Under the pieces are notes generated by a model. The model saw only the letters and a list, made by a program, of their open reading frames with translations, ran no database searches and was not told the DNA's origin. This document shows positions 25,748-37,425 of a stretch of 64,000 nt of DNA, piece by piece. Each line of letters starts with the position of its first letter. Within the stretch, counting starts at the first letter, position 1. Both the position numbers and the translations under genes were made by a program. The DNA comes from JAIQGF01 sp051006995 (GTDB taxonomy: Bacteria > Acidobacteriota > Terriglobia > Terriglobales > Acidobacteriaceae). The stretch is taken from the NCBI GenBank assembly GCA_051006995.1, contig JBPCSQ010000029.1, positions 303,328-367,327 of the forward strand, in the 5' to 3' direction.

Positions 25748-25870
25748 TTAATGCGGGATGAGCCAGTAGGCCATTGCCGCGAAGCCCAGCAAGATCGCTA
25801 CGGAAAGAAAGTTCCACACCCGTGTGTCGATCGTGGCTGGTTGCATTTGCGGCCTGTGCGCTGCTTTCAT
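25748..25870 (-). CDS. 40-aa single-span membrane protein
   Basis: The frame begins MKAAHRPQMQPATIDTRVW and continues into one hydrophobic helix (NFLSVAILLGFAAMAYWL, residues about 20-37) ending IPH. Support: CGAGG lies 7 nt before the ATG, and an intrinsic terminator follows on the same strand. A larger frame in another phase over the same DNA reads as low-complexity and is rejected. No family is recognised; small proteins with one C-terminal helix are common and often act as partners of membrane complexes. Confidence 0.6.
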   Translation of the reverse strand: MKAAHRPQMQPATIDTRVWNFLSVAILLGFAAMAYWLIPH

Positions 25871-26071
25871 GCTCAACCTCGATGTGCATCCTACCGCTCC
25901 GGAAAAAATGCGCAACTTACGCCGGTAATCGGGGGTGGTGACGAATGGTAGAATCGCGTCTTCAAGGGGCTTGCACTCGCCCAGCCGGTCACGAGCCGGT
26001 TCTCACCATCGGCCACGCGGCTCGCTGAAACAGAAACAGAAACAGAAACTCGAAACTGAAACTGCTTTCCC

Positions 26072-26380
26072 ATGGAACACGCGCGCGACACATTGCAGAA
26101 GATTGTTGCCGATGCCATCCGGCGCGCTCCCGCCGAGGAAGTGCCGCTGCTGGCGTGGCCTCTGGCCTGCGGCGCAACCGTTGCCGCGCGCACCAAGGCG
26201 CTGAACTACTCCGATGGCGTGCTGCGCGTCCAGGTGCCCGATGCCGCCTGGCGCTGTGAACTGGTCGGCTTGCTGCCGCATTATCTGGCCACGCTGAACC
26301 AGTTTGCCCGGATCAAGCGCGTCGAGTTCGTCGTTGCCGGCTCCGGCGACTGCAAGAGCACCCGCGCCAGCAATACGTAA
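26072..26380 (+). CDS. DUF721 (DciA-like) protein
   Basis: 102-residue protein with the DUF721 pattern: a helical N-terminus followed by DGVLRVQVPDAAWRCELVGLLPHYLATLNQF. DciA proteins of this family load the replicative helicase in many bacteria; whether this short member does so is inferred. It precedes gatC on the same strand, separated only by a (CCGATGA) repeat tract, so the two are probably co-transcribed. Confidence 0.75.
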   Translation: MEHARDTLQKIVADAIRRAPAEEVPLLAWPLACGATVAARTKALNYSDGVLRVQVPDAAWRCELVGLLPHYLATLNQFARIKRVEFVVAGSGDCKSTRASNT

Positions 26381-26381
26381 A

Positions 26382-26462
26382 CCGATGACCGATGACCGAT
26401 GACCGATGACCGATGACCGATGACCGATGACCGATGACCGATGACCGATGACCGATGACCGA
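26382..26462. repeat. perfect heptanucleotide microsatellite (CCGATGA)11
   Basis: Eleven identical CCGATGA units (26382-26458) plus a partial one. Each unit contains ATG and the overlapping stop TGA; the last ATG (26455) is the gatC start. Perfection of the copies implies recent expansion. A change in copy number would change the DUF721-gatC spacing by 7 nt per unit. Confidence 0.95.
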
Positions 26463-26799
26463 AAACCGTAAACCCATATCCGAAAATGACGTCGTCTATG
26501 TCGCCGATCTCGCCAACCTCGAGCTCACGCCCGAGGAGCGTGCCCGCATGGTCAAGGATCTCAACTCCATCCTCGACCACATTGACCGCCTCAACGAGCT
26601 CGACACCGCGAATGTCGAGCCCATGGCGCAGTTGAGTGGCACGGGTCCTCAACCCGGGCACCCGGGTCAAAGACCCGCACCGCTCCATGCCATGCGCGAA
26701 GACCAGACCGGCCCTTCCCTGCCGCGCGATGAAGTAACGAAGAACGCTCCGGAATCGGACGGGACATTCTTCAAAGTGCCGAAAGTGATTGAAAGATGA
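26455..26799 (+). CDS. gatC: Asp-tRNA(Asn)/Glu-tRNA(Gln) amidotransferase subunit C
   Basis: Small subunit that stabilises GatA on GatB in the amidotransferase making Gln-tRNA or Asn-tRNA. Typical N-terminal helix VVYVADLANLELTPEERARM and C-terminal PSLPRDEVTKNAPES. At 114 residues it is longer than usual (about 95-100) because of a Gly/Pro-rich stretch at about residues 62-77 (GTGPQPGHPGQRPAP) encoded by a palindromic repeat. The start codon is the last ATG of the 7-nt repeat tract. gatA follows 39 nt downstream; gatB is not in the window. Confidence 0.92.
   Translation: MTENRKPISENDVVYVADLANLELTPEERARMVKDLNSILDHIDRLNELDTANVEPMAQLSGTGPQPGHPGQRPAPLHAMREDQTGPSLPRDEVTKNAPESDGTFFKVPKVIER
26636..26680. 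repeat. palindromic repeat inside gatC
   Basis: GTGGCACGGGTC with a nearby ACCCGGG, then CGGGTC-AAA-GACCCG (perfect 6-bp stem). The same GTGGCRCGGGTC family occurs at 3876-3910 and 62505-62523. In frame, it supplies Gly/Pro-rich residues of GatC. Confidence 0.75.
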
Positions 26800-26834
26800 T
26801 CGGGTGATCGGATGATCGCTAAGAAAATCCGATA
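26794..26834. repeat. degenerate array between gatC and gatA
   Basis: Units GATGATC / GGGTGATC / GGATGATC start at the gatC stop codon and fill most of the 39-nt gap to gatA. Confidence 0.55.
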
Positions 26835-26838
26835 ATTC

Positions 26839-28299
26839 ATGGACATTAGCCTCCTCACCCTCGCCTCCGCCCGCACTGCCATCCTCGAGCGGCAGATCTC
26901 CGCCGTGTCGCTGGCCGAGAGCTTCTTCACCAAAATCGAGGCTGAGGACGAAAAGATTGGCGCCTATCTCACCCTCACCGGCGAGCGCGCTTTGCAACGA
27001 GCTGCCGACATCGACAAACTCGCCGACCGGGGCGACCCGCTGCCGCCGCTCGCCGGCGTTCCCATCGCCGTGAAAGACGTAATGGTCATGCGCGGCGTGC
27101 GTGCCACGGCCGGCTCCAAGATTCTCGACAACTTCATCGCCCCGTACACCTGCACCGCGGTCGAGCTCCTGGAGGCTGCCGGCGCCATTGTCCTCGGCAA
27201 GACCAACTGCGACGAGTTCGCCATGGGCTCGTCGAACGAAAATTCCGGCTACCACCCCGTCCGCAATCCGCGCAATCTCTCCCGCGTTCCGGGCGGCTCG
27301 TCCGGAGGCTCAGCCGCCGCTGTGGCCGCTGGAATGGCCGTGGCCGCGCTCGGTTCCGACACCGGCGGCTCCATTCGTCAGCCCGCGTCCTTTTGCGGCG
27401 TCGTCGGACTCATGCCCACCTACGGCCGCGTCTCCCGCTATGGCCTCATCGCTTTCGCCTCTTCGCTCGACCATATTGGACCCATCACGAAAACCGTAAA
27501 AGATGCCGCGATCCTGCTCCGCCACATCGCCGGACGCGATCCCCGCGATTCAACCTCAGCCGAGCTCCCTGTCCCCGACTACGAGCAGGAAATCGAGAAG
27601 CCCGTTCGCGGCTTGCGCCTGGGGATTCCGAAGGAATATTTTGCCGAGGGGCTCGACGCCGAAGTTCGCCGCGCCATCGAAGCGGCCATCCATACGCTCG
27701 CCGGCTGCGGCTGTGAAGTCGTGCCTATTTCTCTGCCCCATACGCGCTATGCGATTCCCACCTATTACGTCATCGCCACCGCCGAAGCCTCCTCCAACCT
27801 GGCGCGCTACGACGGCGTCCGCTACGGCTTTCGCTCGTTGCAGTCGCGCACGCTCTCGGAAATGTATCGCCGCTCGCGTGACCAGGCCTTTGGCGCCGAG
27901 GTCAAACGCCGCATCCTGCTCGGCACCTACGTCCTCAGCGCCGGTTACTACGACGCCTACTACTTGAAGGCCCAGCGCGTCCGCACTCTGCTCACCCGCG
28001 ACTTCGAAGCTGCCTTCCAGCAGGTGGACGCCATCCTCACGCCCACCTCGCCGACGCCTGCGTTTAAGCTTGGCGAAAAAGTAGACGACCCCGTCTCCAT
28101 GTACCTGGCCGACATCTACACCGTCACCGCCGATCTCGCCGGTGTGCCCGGCATCAGCGTGCCCTGTGGCGAATCCAGCGAAGGCCTGCCCATTGGATTG
28201 CAGATTCTTGGCCGCCACTTCGACGAGGGCACCATCATTCGCCTCGCCCACGCCTACGAGCACGCCAGCGCCGCCACTTCCGGCACTACCGGCCACTGA
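26839..28299 (+). CDS. gatA: Asp-tRNA(Asn)/Glu-tRNA(Gln) amidotransferase subunit A
   Basis: Amidase-signature enzyme that releases ammonia from glutamine for amidation of mischarged tRNA. Catalytic Lys in GVPIAVKDVMV (about residue 79), the Gly/Ser-rich amidase block VPGGSSGGSAAAVAAGM with cis-Ser, and the nucleophile region ALGSDTGGSIRQPASFCG (about 172-189). 486 residues is the normal length. It is co-oriented with gatC. Confidence 0.96.
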   Translation: MDISLLTLASARTAILERQISAVSLAESFFTKIEAEDEKIGAYLTLTGERALQRAADIDKLADRGDPLPPLAGVPIAVKDVMVMRGVRATAGSKILDNFIAPYTCTAVELLEAAGAIVLGKTNCDEFAMGSSNENSGYHPVRNPRNLSRVPGGSSGGSAAAVAAGMAVAALGSDTGGSIRQPASFCGVVGLMPTYGRVSRYGLIAFASSLDHIGPITKTVKDAAILLRHIAGRDPRDSTSAELPVPDYEQEIEKPVRGLRLGIPKEYFAEGLDAEVRRAIEAAIHTLAGCGCEVVPISLPHTRYAIPTYYVIATAEASSNLARYDGVRYGFRSLQSRTLSEMYRRSRDQAFGAEVKRRILLGTYVLSAGYYDAYYLKAQRVRTLLTRDFEAAFQQVDAILTPTSPTPAFKLGEKVDDPVSMYLADIYTVTADLAGVPGISVPCGESSEGLPIGLQILGRHFDEGTIIRLAHAYEHASAATSGTTGH

Positions 28300-28461
28300 C
28301 AATTCGTAATTAGAAGAAATCGCCCAAGCAGGGTAAGAACTACCTTAGGCTGCTCCTAACGGGTGCTGCTTGGACGTTTCAAATGCTTTGTAAGCATCTA
28401 CTTACATCAGACAGTACTTTGGCCCTGCTCCTGCATCAACCAGAGCTGAACGGAGGACCTA

Positions 28462-28923
28462 ATGAGTAAGCGACTGATTCTCCTCGCGTTGTGCGCCACC
28501 CTCGTGACTGGCACCGCATTCGCGCGCGACCATGACCGGGACCGCGATCGCCATGATCGCGATCGTCATGCCTTGCGCGATCGTGACCATGATCGTGACC
28601 ACGACCGCGATCGTGACCGTGCCCGCGACGCGCGTCGCGAACACCGCAACGGCGTGTTCGCCCAGAACAATGGCACGCCACCGGGATGGAGCAAGGGCAA
28701 GAAGACCGGCTGGGGCGATTGCGATGTGCCGCCGGGCCAGGCGAAGAAGATTGGCTGCACGCCGCACAGTACCTACCGCCGCCATCGTCACTCTGCCTAT
28801 CGTCGGCCTGTGATTGCTCCCAACAGTACGCGGCAGCCGGCGAAGACGCCGAACCAGCCCGCGCCCAACCAGCGCAAAGGTACCATCTGGCAGAACTGGC
28901 CAGAGCAGAACCGGCCCAAATAG
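28462..28923 (+). CDS. exported Asp/Arg/His-repeat protein
   Basis: 153 residues with a signal peptide (MSKRLILLALCATLVTGTAFA), then a highly charged D/R/H repeat (residues about 22-62, alternating D-R, D-H, D-R-D units), then NNGTPPGWSKGKKTGWGDCDVPPGQAKKIGC and a basic, proline-rich tail. The GTPPGW/PPGQAKK block is a recurrent module in acidobacterial exported proteins but has no known function that I can name. CGGAGG lies 7 nt before the ATG. The His/Asp content suggests metal binding in the cell envelope; this is inference. Confidence 0.75.
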   Translation: MSKRLILLALCATLVTGTAFARDHDRDRDRHDRDRHALRDRDHDRDHDRDRDRARDARREHRNGVFAQNNGTPPGWSKGKKTGWGDCDVPPGQAKKIGCTPHSTYRRHRHSAYRRPVIAPNSTRQPAKTPNQPAPNQRKGTIWQNWPEQNRPK

Positions 28924-28949
28924 ATTTGCACGCGAACGCGTAGATCTCT

Positions 28950-28980
28950 CTGAGCTGCAGGCCGATGGCTTGCAGCTCAG
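28950..28980 (+). terminator. probable terminator of the D/R/H-repeat gene
   Basis: CTGAGCTGCA (28950-28959) pairs perfectly with TGCAGCTCAG (28971-28980) across an 11-nt loop, 26 nt after the stop; GATTGTTTAG follows, a moderate U-rich tail. Confidence 0.6.
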
Positions 28981-29074
28981 GATTGTTTAGGAAGCTTTTT
29001 CGGCGAACAGCTCACACAAGTCGGCGGGTGGCCCAGCCTTTTCGCGCGCGCTGTTCGCGCGAAAGCGTGGGAAT

Positions 29075-30040
29075 CTACAAACTCGAGGAACTCTTCCTTC
29101 GCTGCAGTCTTAGTTGTGCCAGGATCCGCTCGGCGGCCACCGATACTGGACCGTCAAGCGAGCATCCGCTGGCGCAGCGATGTCCGCCACCGCCGAAGCG
29201 CGCCGCAATGCAGGCGACGTCCACGGCTCCCTTGCTGCGCAGGCTCACGCGCCATCTCCCGCCCGACACTTCGCGGAAAAAGACCGCCACCTCCACGCCC
29301 TCGATTCCGAGCGCGTAATTCACCAACCCCTCGCAGTCCTCGTCCGCCGCTCCACAGCGATCCATCTGCTCGCGATTCACCGCCATCCAGGTCAGGTCGC
29401 GATCGCGGTGCAGGCCGTTGAGCGCCACGCCCAGCAGTCGCATCTTCGATGTCGGATAAGAGAAGTACACATTCTGCGCGATCCGCGGCGCGTCGGCGCC
29501 CGCCTGCACCAGCGCGCGCGCCAGCGCGAACGTGTGCTCGTCGGTGCCCATGTAGCAGAACGAACCGGTGTCGGTCAGGACCGCGGTGTACAGGCAGGTC
29601 GCAATTTCAGGGGTGATGCAGACCTCAGCCTCGCACGCCAGCTCATAGATGAGTTCCGCGGTCGCGCAGGCATGCGGATCAATCCAGTTCACGTCCGCGA
29701 AGGGCTTGCCGCTGAGATGATGGTCGATGTTGATGAGGAAATGGTCGGATAGCCCGCTCAGCGCGGTGCGCTCGATGCTGTCGCACTCCAGCACGATGGC
29801 GGCTTCGTACTGCCCATTCACGCTTTGCGCATGGATGACGGTATCGGCGAACGGAAGACGCTGGTAAATGTGCGGGACCGGGCTGTGGAGCACCACCTCC
29901 GCGCTCTTGCCCATCTTGCGCAGGATCTCGGAGCAGGCGAGCACCGATCCGATCGCATCGCCGTCCGGCCGCGCGTGCGAGGTCAGCACGAACCGCTCGC
30001 GCTGGCCGATTTCCTCCAGGATCTCGTGGACCTTCTCCAC
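29075..30040 (-). CDS. nrnA: DHH-family oligoribonuclease / pAp phosphatase
   Basis: Degrades short RNA oligonucleotides and can dephosphorylate pAp. DHH-DHHA1 architecture: SHARPDGDAIGS (residues about 21-32), the DHH motif in INIDHHLSGKPFADVNW (about 109-125) and a C-terminal DHHA1 GGGHRCASGCSL. 321 residues is typical. It is the last gene of the rimP-nusA-infB-ylxP-rbfA-nrnA operon, 17 nt after rbfA, the order seen in many Gram-positive and acidobacterial genomes. Confidence 0.9.
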   Translation of the reverse strand: MEKVHEILEEIGQRERFVLTSHARPDGDAIGSVLACSEILRKMGKSAEVVLHSPVPHIYQRLPFADTVIHAQSVNGQYEAAIVLECDSIERTALSGLSDHFLINIDHHLSGKPFADVNWIDPHACATAELIYELACEAEVCITPEIATCLYTAVLTDTGSFCYMGTDEHTFALARALVQAGADAPRIAQNVYFSYPTSKMRLLGVALNGLHRDRDLTWMAVNREQMDRCGAADEDCEGLVNYALGIEGVEVAVFFREVSGGRWRVSLRSKGAVDVACIAARFGGGGHRCASGCSLDGPVSVAAERILAQLRLQRRKSSSSL

Positions 30041-30057
30041 AAAAGCCCGCCTCTGGC

Positions 30058-30420
30058 CTATTTGCTCCGTTTCTTCACTCGCCGGAGCAGTTCGTCAATT
30101 CTAGTCTCGTGCTGTTGCGACCTGTCCAGTTGAAAGTACAGCTCGGGCACGTGGCGAAGACTTAAATGGTACTGAATCTGCCGGCGAATGTAGGTGCGCG
30201 AGGCGAGCAGCCCCTTCATGGTTTCGGCGGCTTCCTCATCGCTGCCGGAGACGTTCACGAAGATATGCGCGGCCTTGCCGTCGGGCGCCAGCTTCACTTC
30301 CGTCACCGTTGCCAGCCCGATGCGCGGGTCTGCGAGCTCGCCCTCGATGATGGCGGCGATCTCCTCGCGCAGCGTCTCGCCCAGTCGTTCGATATGATGT
30401 TGATATCCGCGACGTTCCAT
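30058..30420 (-). CDS. rbfA: 30S ribosome-binding factor A
   Basis: Cold-shock-associated 30S maturation factor of 120 residues with a KH-like fold. Typical features: N-terminal RLGETLREEIAAIIEGELADPRIGLATVTEVKLA, and the central VNVSGSDEEAAETMKGL. The C-terminal QHETRIDELLRRVKK is the family tail. It lies in the nusA-infB operon and is preceded by a heptad dyad array. Confidence 0.95.
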   Translation of the reverse strand: MERRGYQHHIERLGETLREEIAAIIEGELADPRIGLATVTEVKLAPDGKAAHIFVNVSGSDEEAAETMKGLLASRTYIRRQIQYHLSLRHVPELYFQLDRSQQHETRIDELLRRVKKRSK

Positions 30421-30427
30421 GAAAACC

Positions 30428-30551
30428 AGCTCTTTTAGCTTTTAGCTTTCAGCTCTTGGCTTCTAGCTACTTCACACCGGCGGGAACGCCATCCGCGCTA
30501 ACCCAGATCCGGTTTGGCTAAGAGCTAATGGCTAATGGCTAATGGCTAAAA
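30428..30551. repeat. heptad dyad array between rbfA and the DUF503 gene
   Basis: Left arm (30428-30470): units of the AGCTTTT / AGCTCTT type. Right arm (30516-30551): GCTAAGA / GCTAATG / GCTAATG / GCTAATG / GCTAAAA, which reverse-complements the left arm, so the transcript can fold. The right arm runs into the stop codon of the DUF503 gene. Confidence 0.8.
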
Positions 30552-30833
30552 GTATTCGATGAACGAATCCGTGATCTCGGCGCCGGCATTGTTCACGATC
30601 CGTGCCGACGCGCGCTCCACGTTTTCCATCAGGCCCCGCAGGTAATCGCGCGAATCCGAGATGCTGGTCACGCCCACCGTCGCCCGCTGCCACAGGTCGG
30701 TGACTTCCAGCTCCGCCACCGCCACGTTGAAGCTGGCGCGCAGCTTGTCTTTCAGGCTGCGCACCACCTGGCGCTTGTCCTTGAGCGAGTGCGCCGCTTC
30801 GATGCGGAGTTCCAGGGTTAGGAAAGCAATCAT
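30546..30833 (-). CDS. DUF503 (YlxP-like) protein
   Basis: 95-residue protein of the DUF503/YlxP family, typically located between infB and rbfA. Family pattern: LELRIEAAHSLKDKRQVVRSLKDKLRASFNVAVAE, then DLWQRATVGVTSISD. YlxP has been proposed to take part in ribosome assembly, but its activity is not established. The gene keeps the canonical operon position; both flanking spacers are filled with dyad repeats. Confidence 0.88.
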   Translation of the reverse strand: MIAFLTLELRIEAAHSLKDKRQVVRSLKDKLRASFNVAVAELEVTDLWQRATVGVTSISDSRDYLRGLMENVERASARIVNNAGAEITDSFIEYF

Positions 30834-30835
30834 GG

Positions 30836-30902
30836 AGAGTCGTCAGTCTCCTGTCGTCAGTCGCCAGGCACCGAAGGCCGACGACCAACGACTGACGACG
30901 AA
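30836..30902. repeat. heptad dyad array between the DUF503 gene and infB
   Basis: GTCGTCAGTCTCCTGTCGTCAG on the left is matched by GACGACCAACGACTGACGACG-type units on the right, giving a foldable dyad that touches the infB stop codon. Confidence 0.75.
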
Positions 30903-33803
<2,901 letters not shown>

Positions 33804-33867
33804 CCGTCCTTCGTTTCCTCCGTGTTGCCTCGCTATGTCTTCATAGCTACCTCACGGGTTGATTGAT

Positions 33868-33923
33868 CTCACAGCTCAGAACTTGCAACTCACAACTGCT
33901 AACGACTAGGGACTAGCGGCTAG

Positions 33924-33926
<3 letters not shown>
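33868..33926. repeat. heptad array between nusA and infB
   Basis: Units such as AACTTGC / AACTCAC / AACTGCT then GACTAGG / GACTAGC / GGCTAGC reach into the nusA stop codon (33924-33926). Confidence 0.65.
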
Positions 33927-35504
<1,578 letters not shown>

Positions 35505-35513
35505 ATGCCTTCC

Positions 35514-35590
35514 GTTTCAAGGTTTCAGAGTTTCAAGGCTTCCGGGTCCAAAGGAAATTTGGAACCCTGAAACTTTGAAACCTAGAACTC
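35514..35590. repeat. heptad dyad array between rimP and nusA
   Basis: Left arm GTTTCAA / GGTTTCA / GAGTTTCA; right arm CCTGAAA / CTTTGAAA / CCTAGAA. TTTCAAGGTTTCAG pairs with CTGAAACTTTGAAA with one mismatch. The right arm overlaps the rimP stop codon. Confidence 0.75.
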
Positions 35591-36058
35591 TGGGACCAAA
35601 TTCGCCTTCTCGACGTTGCCCAACTCAATCTCCACGGTTCGTGCCGGCGCCTTCTTGCTCGCGCTCATCTCCACCACCACGCGCCCGTCGCGCAATCCTT
35701 GCAGCCGGCCGTCAAAGTGACGGTTGCCTTCCACCGCTTCGTGCGTCATCAGCCGCACCCGGCTGCCGCGAAACCGCTCGTAATCCCCCGCCTTCGTCAG
35801 CTTTCGATCCAGCCCAGGCGAAGAAACTTCCAGCGTGTACGATCCGCCGGGAACCGCGTCTTCGACGTCCAAAAGCGTTCCCACCTCGCGGCTCACCCAC
35901 GCGCAATCCTCATGCGTGACGCCGTCCGGCTTGTCAATGAACACGCGCAGCATGCGGGCCTTACCGCCGCCGCGAAACTCCACGTCCACCAGCTCCAGAC
36001 CCTGCGATGCCGTCGCGCGCTCCACGATCTGCCGCACTCGCTCGATATCGATCGCCAT
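35582..36058 (-). CDS. rimP: ribosome maturation factor RimP
   Basis: 158-residue 30S assembly factor. Recognised by GLELVDVEFRGGGKARMLRVFIDKPDGVTHEDC, the family block SREVGTLLDVEDAVPGGSYTLEVSSPGLDRKL, and a C-terminal SH3-like domain ending NLVPEF. It is the first gene of the nusA operon; a promoter and an attenuator-like hairpin lie just upstream. Confidence 0.95.
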   Translation of the reverse strand: MAIDIERVRQIVERATASQGLELVDVEFRGGGKARMLRVFIDKPDGVTHEDCAWVSREVGTLLDVEDAVPGGSYTLEVSSPGLDRKLTKAGDYERFRGSRVRLMTHEAVEGNRHFDGRLQGLRDGRVVVEMSASKKAPARTVEIELGNVEKANLVPEF

Positions 36059-36163
36059 CTGAGAGGCCGTTCAAACAAAAAGTGGGCTCTCGCCCACTGG
36101 GGATCGTCGCCGAAGCTCAGGCTGCCCGCACACTCGGGAGCCGCCCTGTCCTACACAGCAGTC
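36059..36163 (-). ncRNA. rimP leader with attenuator-like hairpins
   Basis: If transcription starts near 36163, the leader is about 105 nt. On the minus strand it contains GTCCT/AGGAC pairing, then GGCT-CCCG...CGGG-CAGCC, then a terminator hairpin. This order resembles the rimP-leader RNA known from Proteobacteria; assignment here is by analogy. Confidence 0.5.
36072..36098 (-). terminator. terminator hairpin just before rimP
   Basis: Minus strand: AGTGGGC-GAGA-GCCCACT then TTTTTGTTTGA, ending 13 nt before the rimP start codon. Because the promoter lies upstream of it, it is placed to attenuate the operon. Confidence 0.75.
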
Positions 36164-36169
36164 AGGACT

Positions 36170-36198
36170 ATGATACGCGCCGTCAGCTCAAAAAACAA
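36170..36198 (-). promoter_or_regulatory. candidate promoter of the rimP-nusA-infB operon
   Basis: On the minus strand TTGTTT (36198-36193), a 17-nt spacer, and TATCAT (36175-36170). Position and spacing fit a sigma-70 promoter for the leader described here. Confidence 0.5.
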
Positions 36199-36297
36199 AC
36201 CACGCTAACCGCATCAAATCAAAGCCTATGAATAAGATGCAGCGCCGCGCGTGAAAGATTCACCTCGCCTTCGTAGTGCCCGGCGCCGCGTTGAATT

Positions 36298-36325
36298 TTG
36301 TCATTCCGAGCGCAGCAGAAATCTG
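36298..36325. repeat. GTCATTCCGAGCGCAG-type repeat
   Basis: TTTGTCATTCCGAGCGCAGC followed by AGAAATCTG, a truncated member of the family seen at 44801-44834 and, inside a gene, at 44137-44170. It lies downstream of the FAH-family gene. Confidence 0.6.
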
Positions 36326-36351
36326 TTTTCCCGGCCGCCTGTAGCCTGCTT

Positions 36352-37371
36352 TCACACCAATTCAAACTTCAACTCTCCCAGCTTCTCCAGACTGCACGCC
36401 AGCTTGTCTCCGGGCTTCAGCCATACCTGCTGGTCCTTCGGCATGCCCCAAATCACTCCGTGCGGCGTGCCCGTATAAATGATGTCGCCGGGCCGCAGCG
36501 TCATCCGTCCGGAGATGTAGCTGATCAGCGTCTTCACCGGAAAGATCATGTCGTTGGTATTCCACGACTGCCGCGTCTCGCCGTTGACTCGCGTCTCCAG
36601 CTTCAGATCTTGCGGATCAATCTGGTCTGCGGTCACCATGTACGGCCCATGCGGCGCGAAACCGTCCGGCGTCTTCCCCACCAGCCACTGTCCGCCGGTG
36701 TCGTATTGCAGGTCGCGCGCCGTGAAGTCGTTCCCGGTGCAGTATCCGGCGACATAGTTCAGCGCGTCCGCCTCGCTGACGTTGCTCGCCGTCTTGCCCA
36801 TGACCACCACGAGCTCGACCTCGTAATCGAACTTCTTCGCCACGTCCACCGGCAGCTTGATCTTGCCGCCATGGCAATTCAGCGCCGAGTTGAACTTGCT
36901 GAACAGCACCGGCATCTTGGGATATGGCGCTTTCACCTCCGCCACGTGGCGCTTGTAGTTGTGGCCGATGCACACGATCTTCTCGGGACGCGTCACCACT
37001 GGCCCGTACTCGATGCCATCTTCCTTGACGATGGCCTTTTGCGCGGCCTTGGATTTTGCGGCCGCATCCACCAGCGCGTTCAGGCTGGGGCCGTCTTCGT
37101 TTTGCAGCAACTCGTCCACTGTCGCCGGCGCGTGCATCTTCAGGATCTTGGCCGCTTCCACGACATCCAGAATTCCACTCGGCTGCTTCACCGCCAGGTG
37201 ATATTCGCCGCCGCGCCGGAGGTTGAGCACCGTCAACCCGCGCGCCATGCCACGCTCGCCGCTGCGCTGCGGCGGCCCTGACGCGCTCGCCACGTTCTTC
37301 AGTCCACCGGCCGCCGCCACCGCCCCGATCGCTCCCGCGCTCTTGATGAAATTCCTTCGCGTCCCGCGCAT
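36352..37371 (-). CDS. Tat-exported fumarylacetoacetate-hydrolase-family enzyme
   Basis: 339 residues. The start at 37371 is set by GGAGGG 8 nt upstream and gives MRGTRRNFIKSAGAIGAVAAAGG, a twin-arginine (RRNFIK) signal peptide. The catalytic part is FAH family: CIGHNYKRHVAEV, then EVELVVVMGKTASNVSEADALNYVAGYCTGND and TPDGFAPHGPYMVTADQI, with metal-binding Glu/Asp residues. Members open C-C bonds of acylpyruvates or isomerise or hydrate aromatic-degradation intermediates, usually in the cytoplasm; export is unusual. Alternatively the RR motif marks only a relic signal. Confidence 0.83.
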   Translation of the reverse strand: MRGTRRNFIKSAGAIGAVAAAGGLKNVASASGPPQRSGERGMARGLTVLNLRRGGEYHLAVKQPSGILDVVEAAKILKMHAPATVDELLQNEDGPSLNALVDAAAKSKAAQKAIVKEDGIEYGPVVTRPEKIVCIGHNYKRHVAEVKAPYPKMPVLFSKFNSALNCHGGKIKLPVDVAKKFDYEVELVVVMGKTASNVSEADALNYVAGYCTGNDFTARDLQYDTGGQWLVGKTPDGFAPHGPYMVTADQIDPQDLKLETRVNGETRQSWNTNDMIFPVKTLISYISGRMTLRPGDIIYTGTPHGVIWGMPKDQQVWLKPGDKLACSLEKLGELKFELV

Positions 37372-37425
37372 GATTCTTCCCTCCTTCAACCGCCTTAAAC
37401 TCTGAGCGGAGCAGGATTATAGAAA

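Noticed and set aside
25683..25889. 68-aa minus-strand frame overlapping the 40-aa membrane protein
   Set aside because: Its composition is that of a shadow frame, while the 40-aa frame has a ribosome site and membrane helix.
26382..26462. CRISPR-like tandem repeat
   Set aside because: Units are 7 nt with no spacers and no cas genes nearby; it is a microsatellite.
26281..27255. 324-aa minus-strand frame containing GHRSSVI repeats
   Set aside because: The repeats are just the translated (CCGATGA) tract; the rest is antisense to gatC and gatA.
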